64,000 nucleotides of DNA from an uncultured Lachnoclostridium sp. (lineage in GTDB: Bacteria > Bacillota > Clostridia > Lachnospirales > Lachnospiraceae): positions 1 through 64,000 of the forward strand of contig CALWLW010000021.1 in assembly GCA_944381625.1 (NCBI GenBank), given 5' to 3'. The notes beneath the pieces were generated by a model. That model had not been told where the DNA came from and searched no databases. It saw nothing but the letters and a program-made list of their open reading frames with translations. Positions 41,226-49,946 of this stretch are shown piece by piece (position 1 is the first letter of the stretch; the number at the start of each line of letters is the position of its first letter). A program made the translations under genes and the position numbers.

Positions 41226-43055
41226 CTACTTACAGACGTCGATCCACGCCTCATAGCCGGACGCCATTTCCAGTTCCGAAAGCGTCAGCTCCACCGCGCT
41301 GTTGCTGCTGCCGCAGGCAGGATAAACGCTCTCAAACCGCTTCAGGGACGTGTCCAGATATACCTTGACGCCTTCCTTCACGCCAAAGGGACAGACGCCG
41401 CCGATGGCGTGACCCACCATTTCCTCCACTTCATCCGGCGCCAGCATTTTCGCCTTGGTGTGGAACTGGGCTTTATATTTGCTGTTATCGATCCTGGCGT
41501 CTCCCGCCGCCACGATCAGGATGCAGTCCTCACCCACTTTAAAAGACAGGGTCTTGGCGATCCTTTCCGGTTCGCATCCTACCGCCTGAGCCGCCAGCTC
41601 CACTGTTGCGCTGGAGGTGTCGAAGACCATGATCCGGTTCTCCAGCCCCATCTGTTTCAGATATTCTTTTGCCTTGTCAAATGCCATTTTCTTATCCTCT
41701 TTTCCATATATCAGTTCTCCCCAGGTATCCGTCAGGCGTTCCAAAGGAAAGATCGCGTTGGCCGGGCTGGTGGAAGGCAGCTTCACCGCCTCGATCCCCG
41801 TCGCCTTCCGGCAGTACCTCCGGTACAGTTTGAACGCTTTATCTCCATTGGCGAAGATCCGGGTGATCCGGCTCCCCTCCAGTATCCGGTTCAGGTCCGC
41901 GGGAACCACATTTCGTATACTGCTGTCGCTGGAGCCGATGATATCACAGCTCTGCACCACATCCCAGACGGCGATATGGTGCTTCAAAAGCATGGCTTTT
42001 TTCTCCTCCACCGTCTCGGGGACCGGCTCCTCTGTCAGCCTCGCCAGCACCTTCCAGAACCGGTTCTGAGGATGTCCATAGTAAAAATTCTGCTCCCTGG
42101 ATTTTACAGAAGGGAAGGTCCCCAGAATCAGAATCTCGCAGTCCCGGTCATACACCGGATCGAACGTATGCTCCACATGCTGGTAGCCGGAACGGTATAC
42201 ATCAGGAATCACATCCTCCGGATCCAGCTTTTGTTTTTTGGGAGAAATAATCCCCACCGTGCCGTCTTTGGCCACCGACACAATATAAGAATTAATTTTC
42301 AGCTTGTGTTCTTCGTAAAGGCCCAGGCTCTGGAAAAGCTCTTTGTACCGCTCCAGCAGTTCAAAACGGATCTTTACTGCGTCCACAGATACGGCTTCCG
42401 TGGCCACCAGGCTTCCTTTACGCTTCACATAATAATATACCGGCTTCTGGATTGCCCGAAACCGGCTTCCGTATCGTATAAATTTTAAATTAAACAGAAA
42501 ATCCTCACACCAGTTCAGGGAGGTGTCACAGACGATCCCATGTTCCTCCACCACGCTCCTGCGGTACAGTTTGTTCCACATGACACCATAATAATAGTCC
42601 GACGGATCGTCCGCCATCTGAAGGGCGAATTCCTCCCGGCCCATCACATGATCTTCACGGATATGCTTCTTTTCCACATAATGGGAACCGTTCACCCGGT
42701 AGAAGTCCGCGATCACCAGGTCGCAGTCGTCGGCCTGCGCCGCTTCCGCCAGACTCCTGACCGCATCCGGCGTCAGCCAGTCGTCGCTGTCCATAAACTG
42801 AAGGTACGTTCCCCTGGCCAGCTTCATTCCCTGGTTGCGGGTGTCCGATACCCCGGTATTCTCTTTGTCGATCACCCGGATCCGGCTGTCTTTCGCCTCA
42901 TATTCTCTGCAGATCTGCAGGCTTTTATCTTTGCTTCCATCGTTCAGCACCAGCACTTCCATGTCTGAAAAATCCTGAGCCAATACGCTGTCCAGACACC
43001 GCCTTAAATAGCGGGCCGCGTTGTAGACTGGTATAATCAGTGTCACCAACGGCAT
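41226..43055 (-). CDS. three-domain fusion: GT2 glycosyltransferase, hypoxanthine-DNA glycosylase (UDG superfamily), YbaK tRNA deacylase
   Basis: 609 aa in one open frame. Residues 1-270 are a GT2 glycosyltransferase (IIPVYNAARYL, NDGSKDKS, DSDDWL). Residues 293-455 are a complete DNA-deoxyinosine glycosylase of the UDG superfamily (LILGTFPSVKSREQNFYYGH at 310-329, NRFWKVL, STSPANA at 428-434). Residues 457-609 are a complete YbaK/ProX-type deacylase (MAFDKAKEYLKQMG, CPFGVK, final ELTLSELEMASG). GAGGA sits before Met457 (41687), so free YbaK is possible; no start with a ribosome site precedes the glycosylase. Each domain is of normal length and none shows decay. Confidence 0.88.
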   Translation of the reverse strand: MPLVTLIIPVYNAARYLRRCLDSVLAQDFSDMEVLVLNDGSKDKSLQICREYEAKDSRIRVIDKENTGVSDTRNQGMKLARGTYLQFMDSDDWLTPDAVRSLAEAAQADDCDLVIADFYRVNGSHYVEKKHIREDHVMGREEFALQMADDPSDYYYGVMWNKLYRRSVVEEHGIVCDTSLNWCEDFLFNLKFIRYGSRFRAIQKPVYYYVKRKGSLVATEAVSVDAVKIRFELLERYKELFQSLGLYEEHKLKINSYIVSVAKDGTVGIISPKKQKLDPEDVIPDVYRSGYQHVEHTFDPVYDRDCEILILGTFPSVKSREQNFYYGHPQNRFWKVLARLTEEPVPETVEEKKAMLLKHHIAVWDVVQSCDIIGSSDSSIRNVVPADLNRILEGSRITRIFANGDKAFKLYRRYCRKATGIEAVKLPSTSPANAIFPLERLTDTWGELIYGKEDKKMAFDKAKEYLKQMGLENRIMVFDTSSATVELAAQAVGCEPERIAKTLSFKVGEDCILIVAAGDARIDNSKYKAQFHTKAKMLAPDEVEEMVGHAIGGVCPFGVKEGVKVYLDTSLKRFESVYPACGSSNSAVELTLSELEMASGYEAWIDVCK

Positions 43056-43070
43056 ATGATTCTGTCACTC

Positions 43071-43253
43071 CTACATCTGTTTTCTGACGACCGCATATTC
43101 GTCGTCAAGGCGGTAATAAGGACAGCTGTCCATGGAGCTGCTCAGGAACCGGTACATCTCGTCTTCGTCCAGGTCCATCTCGCAGACATAGTATTCGCAG
43201 TCCTCGTCATATACAAAATAGCTGCATGTCTCGCAGCTGGTCTTTGCGCTCAT
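43071..43253 (-). CDS. DUF6472 family small Cys-rich protein
   Basis: 60 aa. Two Cys pairs (SCETCSYFVYDEDCEYYVCE) plus a later SCPYYRLDDEY; acidic, probably metal-binding. Family common in Lachnospiraceae, function unknown. Start 43253 (GGAGAGAAG upstream) gives the normal MSAKTSCETC start; the longer frame to 43352 is unrelated. 15 bp before the fusion gene, probably same mRNA. Confidence 0.8.
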   Translation of the reverse strand: MSAKTSCETCSYFVYDEDCEYYVCEMDLDEDEMYRFLSSSMDSCPYYRLDDEYAVVRKQM

Positions 43254-43454
43254 CTCTTCTCTCCGTCCCACCCGCAGTGCGCGCTCGACTCCGCTTCGCT
43301 CCGTCTCGCTCACGGGCTTCGCACATCTTCGGTCTTCGCACTGCTCATGCATACTTGTACATTATAACACTTTTCTATTTGGTGGGCAAATTATTATTTT
43401 TCTGGTATAATGTAAGCAGAATCATACCGATTACCATTAAAAGAGGAGGAACCT

Positions 43455-44258
43455 ATGAACATCACCATTCACAACGAACAGGCGTCCGCCGTATGCAGGA
43501 CGCACGGGGCGGAGCTTCTGTCCTACAAGAACGCGGACGGGAAGGAATATCTCTGGCAGAAGGATCCCGCTTACTGGGCCAAGACGTCCCCCGTTCTGTT
43601 TCCCTATGTGGGCGCCGTTCCCGACACGGTCACCATCCATGGACGGGAGTTCGCCATCCCCCGCCATGGATTCGTAAAGGACATGGAATTTGACGTCAAA
43701 GAGCAGGGGGAAGACTATGTAGTGCTGGCCGTGGAGCCGGACGATTTTACCAGATCCGTCTACCCTTATGATTTCCGCTTCTATGTCACCTTCCGGCTGA
43801 ACGGGCCGGCCCTGGAAGTGACCTACGGCGTATCCAACAAGGGCCGCGAGGAGATGCCGTTCCTCATCGGCGGGCACCCGGCGTTCTTCTGCCCCATGGA
43901 GGAAAGGGAGAAATTCACCGAGTATCTCCTGCGTTTTGAGGATGAGGACGTGCCGGATCTGCATCTGGAATACCCCATGTTCGACAACGACGCGATCCTG
44001 TACGAGAACCTGAAGCACCGGACGGTCCGCCTGATCCATCAGACTACAGAAAGAGGCGTTGTCTTCGATTTTCCGGGCTATGAGAGCGTGGCGTTCTGGA
44101 CGCCCATCCGCAAGGACGCGCCGTTTCTCTGCATCGAGCCCTGGTGCGCCGGCACCATGGACCAGGTGCCCAACACCAACCTTTTGGAGAAAAAATACGT
44201 GCAGTTCCTGGAGGGCGGAATGCACCGGGATTATGTATTCTCTTTCCGTCCCTGCTAA
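43455..44258 (+). CDS. aldose 1-epimerase family protein (LacX-like)
   Basis: 267 aa. Galactose mutarotase-like beta-sandwich: TSPVLFPYVGAVPD near the front, IPRHGFVKDMEF, the catalytic-type His in LIGGHPAFFCP, and CIEPWCAGTMDQ near the end (Glu). Interconverts sugar anomers; the LacX subgroup's substrate is unsettled. AGAGGAGG ribosome site. A single-gene unit with terminator. Confidence 0.9.
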   Translation: MNITIHNEQASAVCRTHGAELLSYKNADGKEYLWQKDPAYWAKTSPVLFPYVGAVPDTVTIHGREFAIPRHGFVKDMEFDVKEQGEDYVVLAVEPDDFTRSVYPYDFRFYVTFRLNGPALEVTYGVSNKGREEMPFLIGGHPAFFCPMEEREKFTEYLLRFEDEDVPDLHLEYPMFDNDAILYENLKHRTVRLIHQTTERGVVFDFPGYESVAFWTPIRKDAPFLCIEPWCAGTMDQVPNTNLLEKKYVQFLEGGMHRDYVFSFRPC

Positions 44259-44313
44259 AGCCGGTTCCGGCCATGAGGGGATAGAACAGAACAACTGAGA
44301 TTTTACCGCTGAA

Positions 44314-44351
44314 AATGGCACATAGGGCGTTACCGCCTGCTATGTGCCATT
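44314..44351. terminator. terminator between the epimerase and DUF1015 genes
   Basis: AATGGCACATAG pairs with CTATGTGCCATT; a short T-rich stretch follows on the plus strand. Converging genes. Confidence 0.8.
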
Positions 44352-44438
44352 ACTTTTCTCATCTTCCCGCAGCAGCGGATCAATCAAACATCATTGCCGC
44401 AGTATCCCCAGTCAGACGGCCATGCGTCTATCCGCGGT

Positions 44439-45671
44439 TCAGATCCCATGGATAAACAGTCCGCTTCTCAGCTTCGGTTCAAACCAGGTGGATTTGGGCG
44501 GCATCAAAAGTCCCGCGTCAGACACCTGGAACAGTTCCTGTATGGAGGTGGGATACATGACAAACGCCGCGCCGCCGCACCGGTCCGCTCCCTGCTCCAG
44601 TTCCATCAGACAGCGGACGCCCCCCACAAAATCCATCCGCGGGTCCGTCCTGGGGTCTTCGATGCCCAGCACAGGCTGCAACAGTTCCCTCTGAAGGTAG
44701 GACACGTCCAGGCTTCCCACCGGATCGTCCCTGCGGAAAGCCTCCCTGGTGGTCAGTTCATACCATTTCCTGTTCAGGTACAGATAAATCTGCCCTTTCC
44801 GGTGAGGTTTGCCCTCTGCCGGCAGCGCAGTCCTGTCAAACTTTTCATCCACCATTTCCAGAAACGCCTCTTCTGAGAGACCGTTCAGGTCTTTGACCAG
44901 GCGGTTATAGTCCATGATCATCAGCTCGTCGTCCGGGAACAGTACGGAAAGGAAATAGTTAAATTCTTCCTCTCCCGTATAACCGGGACACTGCTCCCGG
45001 CGGTTAAGCCCCGCTTTCACTGCTGACGCGGCCCGGTGATGCCCGTCGGCAATATAGATGCTGTCCAGCCGCCCGAATGCCTCTGAAAGTGTGCGGACCG
45101 TCTCTTCCTGCCAGATCTTCCAGCCCCTGTGGCGGATGCCGTCCTCCGACACAAAGGAAAATTCCGGCTCCGCTTTCTTTACGGCCTCCGTAAGCACACG
45201 GATCTCCTCCTGGGCGCGGTAGGTCAGGAAGATGGGTCCCGTCTGCGCCCGGCAGGCTTCCACGTGGCGGATGCGGTCCAGTTCCTTCTCTTCCCTGGTA
45301 TTCTCATGCTTTTTGATCACATGGTTCTGATAATCGTCGATGGAGGCGCAGGCCACCAGCCCCGTCTGCGTCCGGCCGTCCATGGTCAGTTCATACAGAT
45401 AGTACACAGGCATCTCTTCCCGTACGAAGGAACCTTCCTCCACCATCTTCCAGAGTCTTCTGCTCCCCGCCTCATAGACTTCCGGCGCATACATATCCTG
45501 CTCCGGAGGGAACATGGTCTCCGGCCGGTCAATATTCAGGAACGACAGCGGCTTTCCCTGTACCGCCTCCCGGGCGTCCTCCCGGTGATAGACATCATAA
45601 GGGAGCGCCGCAATGTCCGGTTCCAGTCCCTTTGCCGGATGGATGCACCGAAACGGCCTGATCACCGCCAT
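44439..45671 (-). CDS. DUF1015 family protein
   Basis: 410 aa. Starts with the family hallmark RPFRCIHPAKGLEPDIAALPYDV, then FLNIDRPE, HENTREEKELDRIRH and YIADGHHRAASAVKA. Soluble, function unknown, and found beside serC/serA in many Clostridia, pointing to a role tied to serine metabolism. Its ATG overlaps the serA stop by one base (TAATG), so it is translationally coupled. Confidence 0.93.
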   Translation of the reverse strand: MAVIRPFRCIHPAKGLEPDIAALPYDVYHREDAREAVQGKPLSFLNIDRPETMFPPEQDMYAPEVYEAGSRRLWKMVEEGSFVREEMPVYYLYELTMDGRTQTGLVACASIDDYQNHVIKKHENTREEKELDRIRHVEACRAQTGPIFLTYRAQEEIRVLTEAVKKAEPEFSFVSEDGIRHRGWKIWQEETVRTLSEAFGRLDSIYIADGHHRAASAVKAGLNRREQCPGYTGEEEFNYFLSVLFPDDELMIMDYNRLVKDLNGLSEEAFLEMVDEKFDRTALPAEGKPHRKGQIYLYLNRKWYELTTREAFRRDDPVGSLDVSYLQRELLQPVLGIEDPRTDPRMDFVGGVRCLMELEQGADRCGGAAFVMYPTSIQELFQVSDAGLLMPPKSTWFEPKLRSGLFIHGI

Positions 45672-46834
45672 TACCGGATCACCCGCACTTTCAGCACGCC
45701 GTCGATCCCGCGGATCTTCTCAATCGCACGTTCATCGGCCGTATTCTCCAGATCGATCATGGCGTAGCCGTACTCCCCTCTGGTCACATTGCTCATGCGG
45801 CCGATATTGATGCCCAGCTCGCCGAAAGCCGCCGTAAACTGCGTCAGCATGTTGTGGATATTCCTGTGGATCACTGTCACGCGCATGGCCGTCTGGCAGA
45901 CTCCCATGTCACAGTTGGGATAATTGACGGAATTATGTATATTTCCATTCTCCAGATAATCGCGGATCTCATCCACCGCCATCACCGCGCAGTTATCCTC
46001 CGATTCTTTGGTGGATGCGCCCAGATGCGGCACTATGATGGCCCTTCTCTGGTTCACAATCTCCGGAATGGGGAAATCCGACACATAATGGCGGATCCGG
46101 CCGGTGCGCAGCGCCTCCACCATGGCCTTCTGGTCCACCAGCGGGCCTCTGGCAAAATTCAGGACCACCGCCTCCGGCTTCATCTGCACGATGGCCTCCG
46201 ACCCGATCATCCCTCTGGTCTCATCCGTCAGCGGCACATGAACCGTGATATAATCACATTCCTTATAAATATCGTTCACATCCATGATGTGCTTCACGTC
46301 CCTGGACAGCTTCCAGGCCGCGTTGACCGAGATATACGGGTCGTATCCATAGACCTCCATGCCCAGCGCCGAAGCCGCGTTGGCCACCAGGATGCCGATG
46401 GCTCCCAGGCCGATCACGCCCAGCTTCTTGCCCTTGATCTCATTGCCGGCAAACTGTTTCTTCTGTTTCTCGGCAAGCTGCTCCAGATCCTCGTTCTGCC
46501 GCTCGGACTGCACCCAGCGGACTCCGCCGATAATGTCCCTGGAAGCCAGCAGAAGTCCTGCGAGCACCAGTTCCTTCACACCGTTGGCATTGGCTCCCGG
46601 CGTATTGAACACGGCGATCCCCTGCTCGGAGCATTTGCCCAGCGGGATATTGTTCACTCCTGCTCCGGCCCTTCCGATTACGCACAGCCGCTCCGGCAGT
46701 TCCATGTCGTGCATGGCCGCGCTGCGGACCAGCACCGCGTCCGCTTCTGCCATGCTGTCTGTCTGCGCGTAATTTCCGTCAAATTTCTTCAACCCAACTT
46801 CAGCAATCGGGTTCAGGCAATGATATTGAAACAT
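45671..46834 (-). CDS. serA: D-3-phosphoglycerate dehydrogenase
   Basis: 387 aa. First step of serine synthesis. NAD-binding loop GVIGLGAIGILVANAA, catalytic HLGAS (His) and VLNFARGPLVD, and a C-terminal ACT-like segment (NIGRMSNVTRGEYGYAMIDL) for allosteric control. ATG 46834 with GAGGAG upstream; serC ends two bases earlier, so the two are coupled. The frame could extend to a TTG but with no support. Confidence 0.94.
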   Translation of the reverse strand: MFQYHCLNPIAEVGLKKFDGNYAQTDSMAEADAVLVRSAAMHDMELPERLCVIGRAGAGVNNIPLGKCSEQGIAVFNTPGANANGVKELVLAGLLLASRDIIGGVRWVQSERQNEDLEQLAEKQKKQFAGNEIKGKKLGVIGLGAIGILVANAASALGMEVYGYDPYISVNAAWKLSRDVKHIMDVNDIYKECDYITVHVPLTDETRGMIGSEAIVQMKPEAVVLNFARGPLVDQKAMVEALRTGRIRHYVSDFPIPEIVNQRRAIIVPHLGASTKESEDNCAVMAVDEIRDYLENGNIHNSVNYPNCDMGVCQTAMRVTVIHRNIHNMLTQFTAAFGELGINIGRMSNVTRGEYGYAMIDLENTADERAIEKIRGIDGVLKVRVIR

Positions 46835-46836
46835 AA

Positions 46837-47919
46837 TCAACGATTCTCCTCTTCAAATTTCTTCATAAACGCGGTCAGCGTCTCCACGCCTTCCCTGGGC
46901 ATGGCGTTATAGATGCTGGCCCTCATGCCGCCCACGGTCCGGTGGCCTTTCAGATTCACCAGCCCCGCCGCTTCCGCGGCTTTGACAAATTTCGCATCCA
47001 TCTCCTTATCTCCCGTCACAAAAGGCACGTTCATCAGGGAACGGTCTTCCTTACGTACCGTACCTTTGAACAGGCGGCTTTCGTCCAGGAAATCATAGAG
47101 GATCTTCGCCTTCTCCTCGTTGCGGCGCTTCATCTCCTCCAGTCCGCCCATCTGCTTCAGCCAGCGGAACACCTTTCCGCACATATAGATACAGAAGCAG
47201 TTGGGCGTATTATACAGAGAGCCCGCGTCCGCGTGGGTCTTGTATTTCATCATGGTGGGCGTGCCCGCAAGCACGTCGTCCGTGATCAGATCGTCTCTCA
47301 CGACGGCGATCACCATGCCGGCCGGACCGATATTCTTCTGTACGCCTCCATATAATAATGCGTATTTCGACACGTCCACCGGCTCCGACAGGAAACAGGA
47401 AGACACGTCCGCCACCAGATCTTTTCCCTTGGTGTTGGGAAGGGTCTTGTATTTGGTTCCATAAATGGTGTTATTTTCGCAGATATAGACATAATCCGCG
47501 TCAGCGCTCACCGGCAGGTCCGAACAATCCGGTATGTAGGAAAAGGTCTGGTCCTCGCTGGTAGCAATCTTGTTGGCTGTACCGTATTTCTTCGCCTCTT
47601 CATAGGCTTTCTTCGCCCACTGACCGGTGACAATATAGTCCGCCACGCGGTTTTTCATCAGGTTCATGGGAATCATGGCAAACTGCAGGCTGGCTCCGCC
47701 CTGCAGGAAAAGCACCTTATAATTGGAGGGAATTCCCATCAGATCCCTCAGATCCTGTTCCGCGCTCCCGATAATCTCCTCAAAGGCGGAAGATCGATGG
47801 CTCATCTCCATCACGGACATGCCCGTTCCGTTGTAATCCATCATTTCTGCGGCTGTTTCTCTCAATACTTCTTCCGGTAACACCGCCGGACCGGCTGAAA
47901 AATTATATACTCTGCTCAC
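46837..47919 (-). CDS. serC: phosphoserine aminotransferase, GTG start
   Basis: 360 aa, exactly the usual SerC length. Second step of serine synthesis (PLP enzyme; phosphohydroxypyruvate + glutamate). NFSAGPAVLPEEVLRE at the front, the PLP Lys in LYGGVQKNIGPAG, and GHRTVGGMRASIYNAMP near the end. The start is GTG at 47919: GGGAGG lies upstream and the residues after it are the standard SRVYNFSAGP. Upstream in-frame ATGs give no family match. First gene of serC-serA-DUF1015. Confidence 0.95.
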   Translation of the reverse strand: MSRVYNFSAGPAVLPEEVLRETAAEMMDYNGTGMSVMEMSHRSSAFEEIIGSAEQDLRDLMGIPSNYKVLFLQGGASLQFAMIPMNLMKNRVADYIVTGQWAKKAYEEAKKYGTANKIATSEDQTFSYIPDCSDLPVSADADYVYICENNTIYGTKYKTLPNTKGKDLVADVSSCFLSEPVDVSKYALLYGGVQKNIGPAGMVIAVVRDDLITDDVLAGTPTMMKYKTHADAGSLYNTPNCFCIYMCGKVFRWLKQMGGLEEMKRRNEEKAKILYDFLDESRLFKGTVRKEDRSLMNVPFVTGDKEMDAKFVKAAEAAGLVNLKGHRTVGGMRASIYNAMPREGVETLTAFMKKFEEENR

Positions 47920-48022
47920 TTCTTCGTCCTCCCTTGAGGTATTTCTGTACATAGACATCATTCTACCGCTTTGATATTTTTTTGTCAATACTTTCCCAGC
48001 GCCGAAACCACCGGAAGTAACC

Positions 48023-48184
48023 ATTCAGCCATGCCTCTCGGATTCCCGCAGCTAACGCTGCTCTATCGCCGCTGACGCGGCTGAATCCTCGATCGGGGCT
48101 AAGCGCCCTATGTCTGAAGATTGCAAAACCTCTCTGCAAGCCAGCTTGCGCCGAGTTTTGCAATCTTCATCCGCATGGCTGAAT
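48023..48184 (-). repeat. structured dispersed repeat, copy D (complete)
   Basis: 162 bp bounded by ATTCAGCCATGC / GCATGGCTGAAT inverted termini. Read on the minus strand: a long hairpin with 14 bp GAAGATTGCAAAAC/GTTTTGCAATCTTC and inner GCAAGC/GCTTGC, then GGGC/GCCC, then GGATTC/GAATCC around GCCGC/GCGGC and GCAGC/GCTGC. Nearly the whole element can fold as one multibranched structure. Lies between ilvB and serC. Confidence 0.92.
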
Positions 48185-48195
48185 AGTTACATCGG

Positions 48196-48228
48196 AAAAC
48201 GCCGTACAGGGATTCCCCATACGGCGTA
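48196..48228 (-). terminator. terminator of leuB-ilvD-ilvB
   Basis: ACGCCGTA/TACGGCGT stem with an inner GGGGAATCCC, then TTTT on the minus strand, 15 bp after ilvB. Confidence 0.8.
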
Positions 48229-48242
48229 TCAAGTCAGAAGAT

Positions 48243-49922
48243 TCAGCCTTTTCCATCCAGGTCGTCCTGGTCGAACGCGTTCTCAATGGGCGCGCCGGCT
48301 GGAACCATCGGAAATACTTTGTCGTCGCTGTCGATCTGGCAGTCCAGTACGATAGGCCCGCCGTATTCCATAGCTTCTTTCAGGGCAGGCGCCACCTCTT
48401 CTTTCTTTGTGATGCGGATACCTTTGCATCCAAGCGCTTCCGCCACCTTTACAAAGTCCACTTTATCATTCAACGTGGTCGCGGAATAATGTCCTTCATA
48501 GAACAGCGTCTGCCACTGGCGCACCATGCCCAGCACATGGTTGTTCAGGATCACTTCGATCACCGGGATATTATACCGGGACGCTGTGGCCAGTTCGTTC
48601 ATATTCATACGGAAGCATCCGTCGCCGGCGATATTGATGACCGTCTTATCCGGTTTCGCCAGTTTCGCGCCCAGGGCCGCCCCCAGACCGTAGCCCATGG
48701 TGCCCAGGCCGCCGGAGGTCAGAAGGGTCCTCGGCTTACTGTATTTATAATACTGAGCCGCCCACATCTGATGCTGGCCCACATCCGTACAGATGATGGC
48801 GTCGCCCTTCGTGGCCTTATAGATTTCCTCCACCACATAAGGACCGGTCAGGCGGTCCTGATCGTATTTCATGGGGAAGCGCTCTTTCAGGTCGTCGATG
48901 AAGGTGATCCATCTGGAATGATTCTGCTGCTCCAGCATGGGATTCAGCCGTTTCAGCACTTCCTTCACATCCCCGATCACGCTGGCCGAGGTGATGATAT
49001 TTTTATTGATCTCCGCCGGGTCCACATCGATCTGCAGAACTTTGGCTCCCATGGCGAAACGGGAGGCGTCGCCGGACACCCGGTCGCTGAAACGGGAACC
49101 GATGGTGATCAGAAGGTCGCATTTACAGACGCCGAAATTGGCGTATTTGGTGCCGTGCATTCCCAGCATCCCCGCGTAGAGCGGATGCTCGCCGCTGAAC
49201 GCGCCCTTGCCCATGAGCGTATCGCACACCGGCGCATGCACCTTCTCGGCGAACTCCAGAAGTTCTTCGGAAGCGTTGGCCAGGATCGCGCCGCCGCCCA
49301 CAAAGATCATGGGTTTCTCCGAAGCGTTGATCATCTCCACCGCCGTCTGCAGCGCCTCCTCTGTGATCAGCTCTGTATCCGGCTTCACCGGCTGGGGCTC
49401 CTGCTTCGTATACTCAGCGGATTCCGAGGTGGCGTCCTTGGTGATATCGATGAGCACCGGGCCGGGACGTCCCGTGCGGGCGATCTTGAAGGCCCTGCGG
49501 ATCACATCCGCCAGCGTATTCACATCTTTTACAATAAAATTATATTTGGTGATGGGCATGGTAATGCCTGAAATATCCACCTCCTGGAAGCTGTCCTTGC
49601 CCAGCAGGGAATTGCCCACGTTGCAGGTGATCGCCACCACCGGCACAGAATCCATGTACGCGGTGGCAATTCCAGTCACCAGGTTGGTCGCGCCCGGTCC
49701 GGATGTGGCGAAGCACACGCCCACCTTGCCCGTAGCCCTGGCATAGCCGTCCGCCGCATGGGATGCGCCCTGCTCATGGGACGTGAGGATATGGCGGATC
49801 TCGCCGTGTTTGTATAATGCGTCATAAATATTCAATATAGCTCCGCCCGGATAACCGAATACGGTGTCTACGCCCTGCTCTTCCAGGCAGGCGATCACGA
49901 TCTCTGCTCCTGTTAATTTCAT
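48243..49922 (-). CDS. ilvB: acetolactate synthase, large (catalytic) subunit
   Basis: 559 aa TPP enzyme. GYPGGAILNIYDAL, catalytic Glu in LTSHEQGASHAADGYARATG, and the TPP/Mg motif beginning GDGCFRMNMNELATA. Makes acetolactate (valine, leucine) or acetohydroxybutyrate (isoleucine). No ilvN regulatory subunit gene is adjacent. 24 bp after ilvD; final gene of the operon. Confidence 0.95.
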   Translation of the reverse strand: MKLTGAEIVIACLEEQGVDTVFGYPGGAILNIYDALYKHGEIRHILTSHEQGASHAADGYARATGKVGVCFATSGPGATNLVTGIATAYMDSVPVVAITCNVGNSLLGKDSFQEVDISGITMPITKYNFIVKDVNTLADVIRRAFKIARTGRPGPVLIDITKDATSESAEYTKQEPQPVKPDTELITEEALQTAVEMINASEKPMIFVGGGAILANASEELLEFAEKVHAPVCDTLMGKGAFSGEHPLYAGMLGMHGTKYANFGVCKCDLLITIGSRFSDRVSGDASRFAMGAKVLQIDVDPAEINKNIITSASVIGDVKEVLKRLNPMLEQQNHSRWITFIDDLKERFPMKYDQDRLTGPYVVEEIYKATKGDAIICTDVGQHQMWAAQYYKYSKPRTLLTSGGLGTMGYGLGAALGAKLAKPDKTVINIAGDGCFRMNMNELATASRYNIPVIEVILNNHVLGMVRQWQTLFYEGHYSATTLNDKVDFVKVAEALGCKGIRITKKEEVAPALKEAMEYGGPIVLDCQIDSDDKVFPMVPAGAPIENAFDQDDLDGKG

Positions 49923-49946
49923 AAAAATCTCCCCTCGTACGTTTTT

